This document shows positions 7,013 through 11,542 of a stretch of DNA of 11,542 nt, in pieces. The stretch lies in the NCBI GenBank assembly GCA_018375265.1, contig JAHADO010000020.1, forward strand, positions 1 through 11,542. The letters run 5' to 3'. The position numbers and the translations under genes were made by a program. The stretch is from Campylobacter concisus (lineage in GTDB: Bacteria; Campylobacterota; Campylobacteria; Campylobacterales; Campylobacteraceae). The notes beneath the pieces were generated by a model that had not been told where the DNA came from, searched no databases, and saw only the letters and a list, made by a program, of their open reading frames with translations. How positions within the stretch are numbered: the first letter of the stretch is position 1; each line of letters opens with the position of its first letter.

Positions 7013-8172
7013 TGACCAAAAAAGACCTAGACTCATATCTGTGCTCTTTAGTGGATAAAGGCGGTAGCGACCTTCATCTAAAGTCTGCAAGCCTTGTTTA
7101 TGGCAGATTTAATGGTGAGATCATGCCACTTAGTGAAGAAAATTTGGGCCCTAGTGACGCAGTAGCTATCGCAAAAGAGCTTTTGGGGGCTAAATTTGAT
7201 GAGTTTATGGATAAAAAGGACATAGATTTTTCTTATAAACTAAATGACGAGTACTGCTTTCGTGTAAATATGTTTTTGCAGATAAATGGAATTTCTGCCG
7301 TCTTTCGTGTCACTCCAACGAAAATCCCAACCATAAAAGATCTAAATTTACCAAGCGTGATAGAAAAAATTTGCACAGAGACCACTCGTGGCATCATTTT
7401 AGTGACTGGCCCAACTGGAAGCGGCAAGACAACGACGCTTGCAAGCATGATAAATTTCATAAACCAGACAAAAAGATCACACATCGTGACTATCGAAGAT
7501 CCGATCGAATACGTATTTAACGACGATAAAAGCATAATCAACCAGCGTTCTATCGGGGCAGATGCGCTAAATTTCTCAGATGCACTAAGGGCTTCGCTTA
7601 GAGAAGATCCTGATATCATTTTGGTTGGTGAGATGAGAGATCTTGAGACGATTGAGACTGCCATTAGAGCTGCTGAGACTGGACACTTGGTGCTTTCGAC
7701 ACTTCACACGCTTGATGCAAAAGAGAGCGTAAATAGAATAGTAAATAGCTTCCCGCAAGGCGAGCGAGATAAGGTCAGCCTTATGTTCTCTTCAGTGCTT
7801 GCTTGCGTCATCTCACAAAGGCTAGTTAAGACGCTTTTTGGCACTAGACGCCCAGCGGTTGAGATCATGAGAAAAAATACCCGCATAAAAGAGCTCATAT
7901 CTGAAGAGAAATTTGACGAGATCGATCTTGCCATAGCTGAGTCAAAAAATACTTATGGCATGCAAACTTTTGATCAGCATCTGCTTGAACTTTATGAAAA
8001 TAAGATAATTAGTGCCGAAGTAGCGCTTGATAATGCTAGCAACAGGGGCGATTTGCAGCTTAAGATAAAAAGCTCAAATGTGGCAGGTTTTAGCTTTGAA
8101 AATGGTGTAAATTTTGGCAAACCTCAAAGCAAACAAGATCAACCAGAAGTGATCGCGCTTAAAGAAATTTAG
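7012..8172 (+). CDS. pilT: PilT-family type IV pilus retraction ATPase
   Basis: PilT-type ATPases form cytoplasmic hexamers that pull pilin back into the membrane, powering twitching or DNA uptake. This 386-residue protein has a PilT N-terminal domain (GGSDLHL at 17-23) and a RecA-like ATPase domain. The Walker A is GPTGSGKT (133-140, K139), the Asp box TIEDPIEYVF (160-169), the Walker B REDPDIILVGEMRD (197-210, catalytic E207 by analogy), and AAETGH and TLHT form the His-box region (220-233). GMQTFDQHLLELY (316-328) is also typical. The retraction motif AIRNLIRE of classical PilT is altered to RIKELISE (291-298). A tail of about 35 polar residues extends past the usual end, so PilU or a diverged retraction paralog is possible. 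The ATG overlaps the tal stop (TAATG) and has no clear Shine-Dalgarno, suggesting translational coupling. No pilin or assembly gene is nearby. Confidence 0.87.
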   Translation: MTKKDLDSYLCSLVDKGGSDLHLKSASLVYGRFNGEIMPLSEENLGPSDAVAIAKELLGAKFDEFMDKKDIDFSYKLNDEYCFRVNMFLQINGISAVFRVTPTKIPTIKDLNLPSVIEKICTETTRGIILVTGPTGSGKTTTLASMINFINQTKRSHIVTIEDPIEYVFNDDKSIINQRSIGADALNFSDALRASLREDPDIILVGEMRDLETIETAIRAAETGHLVLSTLHTLDAKESVNRIVNSFPQGERDKVSLMFSSVLACVISQRLVKTLFGTRRPAVEIMRKNTRIKELISEEKFDEIDLAIAESKNTYGMQTFDQHLLELYENKIISAEVALDNASNRGDLQLKIKSSNVAGFSFENGVNFGKPQSKQDQPEVIALKEI

Positions 8173-8175
8173 TAA

Positions 8176-8198
8176 GCTTTATGTGAAATTTATAAAGC
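8176..8198 (+). repeat. Perfect inverted repeat between pilT and rplY
   Basis: GCTTTAT (8176-8182) and ATAAAGC (8192-8198) are exact reverse complements around the nine-base spacer GTGAAATTT. There is no T-run directly after it, so it is a poor intrinsic terminator. It lies immediately upstream of the likely rplY -10 element at 8205, where an operator or a -35-region regulator site would be expected. Seen in sequence; role unknown. Confidence 0.5.
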
Positions 8199-8204
8199 AT
8201 TAGA

Positions 8205-8210
8205 TAAAAT
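8205..8210 (+). promoter_or_regulatory. Probable sigma-70 -10 element for rplY-pth-permease
   Basis: TAAAAT matches five of six bases of TATAAT and stands 29 bases before the rplY ATG. Campylobacter promoters often lack a clear -35 element, which is also the case here. It lies in one of the only two spacers over 50 bases in the second half of the window, consistent with a new transcription unit. Prediction only. Confidence 0.4.
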
Positions 8211-8239
8211 CAGCACCTATTTTTTATGAAAGGAAAACG

Positions 8240-8776
8240 ATGTTAGAAGGAATCGTTAGAGAGAGTATCGGTAAGAAGTCTGCGAAGGCTTTGAGAAGAG
8301 ATGGTTATCTAATCGCCAACATTTATGGCAAGGGATTAGAGAATGTTGCAGCTGCTTTTAAAGTCAATGACTTTATCAAAGAGGCACGCAAAAAAGAGAG
8401 CCTTGCTTTTGATGTAAAAGTAGGCGGAAAAGTTTATAATGTCGTTATTGTTGATTACCAAAGAGATGTTGTTACAAGCGATCTTAAACACGTAGATCTA
8501 AAAGTAGCACTTCCAGGCGTTTTATCAAAATATATGATCCCAGTTAAGCCAGTTGGAACACCTATTGGTCTTAAAAATAAGGGCGTTTTGATCCAGTCAA
8601 AAAGACGTCTTTGCGTAAAATGCACGGCTGAAAATTTACCAAATTCATTTGACGTTGATGTAAGCAAACTTGACATTGATGATACGATTTTGGTTCGTGA
8701 TATCACAGCTCCTAAAGGCGTTACTATCATTGACGCTGACCGTGTTGCGGTACTTGGAGTTATTAAAGCTAAATAA
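8240..8776 (+). CDS. rplY: 50S ribosomal protein L25 (Ctc/TL5 type)
   Basis: L25 binds 5S rRNA on the large ribosomal subunit. The 178-residue product is the long Ctc/TL5 form. An L25 domain covers about 1-92 (LEGIVRE at the start, then a basic stretch [12 protein letters not shown] and IANIYGKG, and later [15 protein letters not shown]). A C-terminal beta domain spans about 95-176 with [13 protein letters not shown] [11 protein letters not shown] and the closing [16 protein letters not shown]. coli L25 has only the first domain. AAAGGA at 8229-8234 lies five bases before the ATG. pth follows 11 bases later; this rplY-pth pairing is common in bacteria. Its own probable promoter lies in the 67-base upstream spacer. 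Identity is secure. Confidence 0.95.
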   Translation: MLEGIVRESIGKKSAKALRRDGYLIANIYGKGLENVAAAFKVNDFIKEARKKESLAFDVKVGGKVYNVVIVDYQRDVVTSDLKHVDLKVALPGVLSKYMIPVKPVGTPIGLKNKGVLIQSKRRLCVKCTAENLPNSFDVDVSKLDIDDTILVRDITAPKGVTIIDADRVAVLGVIKAK

Positions 8777-8777
8777 A

Positions 8778-8782
8778 AAGGG
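8778..8782 (+). promoter_or_regulatory. Ribosome binding site supporting the pth GTG start
   Basis: AAGGG lies five bases before GTG at 8788-8790, just after the rplY stop at 8774-8776. The GTG start gives V/M-TLIAGLGNPG, the exact N-terminus expected for the family. Confidence 0.7.
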
Positions 8783-8787
8783 CTTTT

Positions 8788-9336
8788 GTGACACTAATAG
8801 CGGGGCTGGGAAATCCTGGCCCCAAATACGAAAACACTAGACACAACATAGGCTTTATGCTTATAGACCTCCTAAAAGACTCAAATTTCAAAGATGTTAG
8901 CTCAGCCAAATTTCAAGGCGAAGTTTTTAAATTTAACGACATTATCTTGCTAAAACCAACGACCTTTATGAACCTATCAGGTCAAAGCGTAAAAGCAGTA
9001 AAAGACTTTTATAAGCCAGATAGGATCATCGTCATCCACGACGATCTTGACCTTAGTTTTGGCGCGGTTAAATTTAAAAAAGGCGGCAGTAGCGGCGGAC
9101 ATAACGGCATAAAATCGATCGATAATCTAATAGGCAACGACTATGAAAGAGTGCGTGTTGGTATCGGACATGAGGGCGATGCTAAAAATTTCGTCCTTGG
9201 TGAGTTTAGTGACGAGGAGAAAAAGGCTTTAGATGAAATTTTAGCCTATACAAAAAATGCTGTTTGTGAGCTGCTAAAGAGCGACATCAACGAAATTTCA
9301 CAAAAATTTACGATAAAAAAAGGTCTTATCAAATGA
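8788..9336 (+). CDS. pth: Peptidyl-tRNA hydrolase
   Basis: Pth frees tRNA from peptidyl-tRNAs that drop off the ribosome, an essential recycling step in the cytoplasm. The 182-residue product has the usual length and all key residues: GLGNPG at 6-11 (N9), TRHNIGF with catalytic H19, FMNLSG with N62, IHDDLDL with D85, and GGHNGIKS with N106. These match H20, N10, N68, D93 and N114 of the E. coli enzyme. Translation begins at GTG after AAGGG. The stop codon overlaps the next gene by four bases (ATGA), so the permease downstream is probably translationally coupled. Identity is secure. Confidence 0.96.
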   Translation: MTLIAGLGNPGPKYENTRHNIGFMLIDLLKDSNFKDVSSAKFQGEVFKFNDIILLKPTTFMNLSGQSVKAVKDFYKPDRIIVIHDDLDLSFGAVKFKKGGSSGGHNGIKSIDNLIGNDYERVRVGIGHEGDAKNFVLGEFSDEEKKALDEILAYTKNAVCELLKSDINEISQKFTIKKGLIK

Positions 9337-10397
9337 AACTATACGCCAGATACATTGGCTGGGTCTATATAAAATCTTTTCTTATCGTATTTTTAGCGCT
9401 TGAGCTATTTTATGTTGGTATTGATCTGCTTACAAATTTAAAAGATCTGCCGCCATCTGCCAACCTTCAGCTACTCTACGTTGGCCTTACTGCACTAAGT
9501 GCCATTAGCTATGTTTTGCCACTTTCACTCATTTTCGCGCTAATAATTTTGCATGTAAATATGGTCAGATCAAACGAGCTAATCAGCTTTTATGCTCTTG
9601 GCATCAGTAAAAACAAGCTCATTTTGCCACCATTTCTCATCGCACTTTTTGTGACGATTTTTTACGTTGGGCTAAATTTTACGCCATTTGCTTATGCGCA
9701 TGACTATCAAAAAAGTATCGCCAAAAACACCGCTTTTTCAAAAAGTACAAACGACTCATTTTTGAAATTTGAAGGCAAATTTATCTATATAAAAGAGCTA
9801 AACTCAGCCAAGCAAAGGGCAAATGACGTGAGAATTTTTGACATTAATGGCACTGACTTGCTCTCAACAACTTTTGCCGACCACGCTAAATTTAAAGACA
9901 ATGAGTGGGTTTTAGAAGATGTAAATCAGACCTTTTTGCCTCAAAATTTAGAGCTTGGAGAAAATGGCTTTAGTAAGGTAAAAAGCGAAAATTTAGATGC
10001 GTTAAGAGGCTTTAAGCCAAAGAGCATCGAGAGTGCTGCAAGCGTTGAAAACTCGAAATTTAACATACCTGATGCGATAAATTTTATAAAGACATTTAAA
10101 AATGAAGGCATAGGGCTTGATAGTGCAAGGACTGCATTTTATAACCTTGTCATCACGCCATTTTTTGCGCCATTTTTATTGCTAATTTTCTACTATCATT
10201 TGCCAGTGACTGGCAGGTTTTTAAACCTCGCACTCTCAACATTTATCTTTGTCGTCATAACACTCGTAGTTTGGGGACTTCTCTTTATCTTAACCAAATT
10301 TGCTCAAACCTCAGTCATCTTGCCAGAGATCGGCATGGTTCTCCCTGTTATTTTGCTTTTTGCATACGCCATTTATCTCATAAAATCGCATCGTTAA
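9333..10397 (+). CDS. LptF/LptG-family LPS export permease (YjgP/YjgQ)
   Basis: LptF and LptG form the membrane part of the LptB2FG ABC transporter that lifts lipopolysaccharide from the inner membrane toward the outer membrane. The 354-residue protein has the family layout. Three transmembrane segments lie at about 12-34, 47-75 and 98-120. A periplasmic beta-jellyroll region follows at about 125-245, including KFEGKFIYIKEL (145-156) and DNEWVLEDV (189-197). Three more membrane segments lie at about 270-289, 297-321 and 328-350. The N-terminal YARYIGWVYIKSF and the motif ELISFYALGISKNKL (82-96), a cytoplasmic loop likely to contact LptB, fit the family. I cannot tell LptF from LptG by eye; the other half and LptB are not in the window. 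The start overlaps the pth stop, with AAGG at 9320-9323. I recall that Cj0313 holds this place in C. jejuni. Confidence 0.88.
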   Translation: MKLYARYIGWVYIKSFLIVFLALELFYVGIDLLTNLKDLPPSANLQLLYVGLTALSAISYVLPLSLIFALIILHVNMVRSNELISFYALGISKNKLILPPFLIALFVTIFYVGLNFTPFAYAHDYQKSIAKNTAFSKSTNDSFLKFEGKFIYIKELNSAKQRANDVRIFDINGTDLLSTTFADHAKFKDNEWVLEDVNQTFLPQNLELGENGFSKVKSENLDALRGFKPKSIESAASVENSKFNIPDAINFIKTFKNEGIGLDSARTAFYNLVITPFFAPFLLLIFYYHLPVTGRFLNLALSTFIFVVITLVVWGLLFILTKFAQTSVILPEIGMVLPVILLFAYAIYLIKSHR

Positions 10398-10419
10398 GCC
10401 AAATTTTGGCAACTTTTTT
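10398..10419 (+). terminator. Short terminator-like hairpin after the permease gene
   Basis: GCCAA (10398-10402) pairs with TTGGC (10406-10410) around ATT, starting one base after the stop codon. A run of six T residues follows at 10414-10419. The stem is only five pairs, so termination would be weak. The T-run also belongs to the proposed lysA promoter. Confidence 0.35.
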
Positions 10420-10420
10420 G

Positions 10421-10426
10421 TAAAAT
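10421..10426 (+). promoter_or_regulatory. Probable -10 element for lysA
   Basis: TAAAAT, preceded by TTG and a T-run at 10414-10419, fits the T-rich, extended -10 style of Campylobacter sigma-70 promoters. It stands 26 bases before the lysA ATG and shares the string TAAAATCA with the proposed rplY promoter. Prediction only. Confidence 0.45.
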
Positions 10427-10452
10427 CAAGCCATTTTAAAAAAGGCTATTTT

Positions 10453-11542
10453 ATGGATTTTAAAGAGCTTGCAAGCAAATACAAAACCCCACTTTACGTC
10501 TATGATTTTAACTACATTAAAGAGCGCTATGAGGCGCTAAAAAACGCATTTTACGCTAGAAAATCTCTGGTTTGCTACGCTGTAAAGGCAAACTCAAATT
10601 TAAGCGTTTTAAAATTTCTGGCTGATCTTGGAGCTGGATTTGACTGCGTGAGCATCGGTGAGGTCAAAAGAGCGCTTTTGGCAGGGGCCAAGAGATATCA
10701 GATCATCTTTAGCGGCGTTGGTAAGAGCGATGAAGAGCTAAAAGAGGCTTTAGAAAATGAAATTTTGCTGATAAATGTCGAGAGTTTTGCCGAACTTTTA
10801 AGGCTTGAAGAGATAGCAAAAGGGCTAAATTTAAAAGCAAGGATTAGCATCAGGGTAAATCCAGGCGTCGATGCAAAAACTCACCCATATATCTCGACAG
10901 GCCTAAATGAAAACAAATTTGGCGTTGACGCAACGACTGCCAAAAAAATGTACATCCACGCCAAAGCTTCAGAGTTTCTTGAGCCAACTGGCATACACTT
11001 CCACATCGGCTCGCAGCTAACTTCTCTAAGCCCGATAATAGACGCTGCAAAGATCGTTAGCGAGCTTTTAAGAGAGCTAAGAGCGCTTGAGATCGATATC
11101 AAATTTTTTGATGTTGGTGGCGGACTTGGCATCATCTATAACGATGAAAAAGAGATAAATTTATACGACTACGCACAAGGAATTTTAGGCGCACTAAAGG
11201 GTCAAGATGTGACCGTCGTTTGCGAGCCAGGACGCTTTATCGTAGGCAATGCTGGCTACTTTGTCGCAAGCGTTTTATATGAGAAATTTAACGGTAAAAA
11301 GAGATTTGTCATCACTGATGGCGCGATGAATGATCTTATAAGACCAAGCCTTTATGGCGCGCATCACAAAATTTTTGTCGATGGCAAGGATGAAAATTTA
11401 GGCACTTGCGATGTGGTCGGTCCAGTTTGTGAAAGCGGCGACTTTTTAGCAAAAGATATCAAGCTACCAGAGTGCAAGAGTGGCGACGTCATCGTTGTTA
11501 AAGGGGCTGGAGCTTATGGATTTAGCATGAGCTCAAACTATA
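10453..11542 (+). CDS. lysA: Diaminopimelate decarboxylase, 3' end cut by window
   Basis: LysA is the PLP enzyme that converts meso-diaminopimelate to L-lysine, the last step of lysine synthesis. The frame stays open for 363 codons to the window end; the family is usually about 400-415 residues, so about 40 are missing. Visible features of the fold type III barrel are K45 in YAVKANSN (Schiff-base lysine), HIGSQ at 184-188, the phosphate-binding GGGLG at 222-226 and EPGR at 258-261. In the C-terminal beta domain are CESGD at 326-330 (catalytic-type cysteine C326) and GAYG around Y355. AAGG at 10442-10445 lies seven bases before the ATG. It follows the permease gene by 55 bases holding a weak hairpin and a likely promoter. 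Related ornithine/arginine or carboxynorspermidine decarboxylases are less likely given the HIGSQ, CESGD and overall match. Confidence 0.93.
   Translation, partial: MDFKELASKYKTPLYVYDFNYIKERYEALKNAFYARKSLVCYAVKANSNLSVLKFLADLGAGFDCVSIGEVKRALLAGAKRYQIIFSGVGKSDEELKEALENEILLINVESFAELLRLEEIAKGLNLKARISIRVNPGVDAKTHPYISTGLNENKFGVDATTAKKMYIHAKASEFLEPTGIHFHIGSQLTSLSPIIDAAKIVSELLRELRALEIDIKFFDVGGGLGIIYNDEKEINLYDYAQGILGALKGQDVTVVCEPGRFIVGNAGYFVASVLYEKFNGKKRFVITDGAMNDLIRPSLYGAHHKIFVDGKDENLGTCDVVGPVCESGDFLAKDIKLPECKSGDVIVVKGAGAYGFSMSSNY

Noticed and set aside
7233..7664. Open frame of 143 codons on the minus strand inside pilT
   Set aside because: Antisense to the conserved ATPase core; its composition mirrors pilT codons and no family motif is visible.
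8176..8198. Rho-independent terminator for tal-pilT
   Set aside because: The stem is AT-rich with a nine-base loop and is followed by ATTAGATAAAATC rather than a T-run, so it is listed as an inverted repeat instead.
8226..8228. ATG upstream of rplY as a leader peptide or alternative start
   Set aside because: It is out of frame with rplY, lies just ahead of the ribosome site, and has no Shine-Dalgarno of its own.
10850..11135. Minus-strand open frames at the right end
   Set aside because: They lie inside lysA, whose PLP-enzyme motifs on the + strand are unmistakable.
1..11542. Mobile element, CRISPR array, toxin-antitoxin or anti-phage system
   Set aside because: I looked for terminal repeats, regularly spaced repeats, transposase or nuclease motifs and small overlapping gene pairs, and saw none; every frame is accounted for by a core-genome family.

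Overview
The window reads as a chromosomal segment of an epsilonproteobacterium (Campylobacterota), most likely a Campylobacter. The genome assignment is an inference from three things: moderately AT-rich DNA full of AAATTT/AAAATTT strings, a CheA with a C-terminal receiver domain (CheAY) beside cheV and cheW, and a gene order that I recall from Campylobacter jejuni. C. concisus or a relative is my best guess, because the GC content looks higher than in C. jejuni and a pilT gene is present. I could not test this by search. All thirteen genes lie on the + strand and are tightly packed, with no gene-free stretch above about 70 bases.

Region 1 (1-1557): the 3' end of lpxB (lipid A disaccharide synthase), greA (transcript cleavage factor) and a calcineurin-type metallophosphoesterase that may be the LpxH-type step of lipid A synthesis. 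A weak terminator-like hairpin follows greA.

Region 2 (1559-5380): the chemotaxis core, cheV - cheAY - cheW. Together these encode three CheW-type coupling modules, one histidine kinase and two receiver domains. They would assemble with chemoreceptors at the cell pole. The stand-alone response regulator CheY and the receptors are not in the window.

Region 3 (5389-8172): serB (serine synthesis), tal (pentose phosphate pathway) and a PilT-family retraction ATPase, separated by only 1-8 bases and probably cotranscribed with the che genes. From memory, lpxB to tal matches one C. jejuni block (Cj0288c-Cj0281c) and rplY to lysA matches another (Cj0311-Cj0314). If so, pilT sits exactly where the two blocks join here.

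Region 4 (8173-10397): a probable promoter with an unusual perfect inverted repeat, then rplY (L25/Ctc), pth (peptidyl-tRNA hydrolase) and an LptF/LptG-type LPS export permease.

Region 5 (10398-11542): a short terminator-like hairpin running straight into a probable promoter, then lysA (diaminopimelate decarboxylase), cut by the window end.

I see no tRNA, rRNA, CRISPR array, insertion sequence, phage gene or origin. This is mostly ordinary core genome. The parts most worth a second look are the solitary pilT, the replaced P2 region of CheA, the uncertain phosphoesterase and the inverted repeat before rplY.
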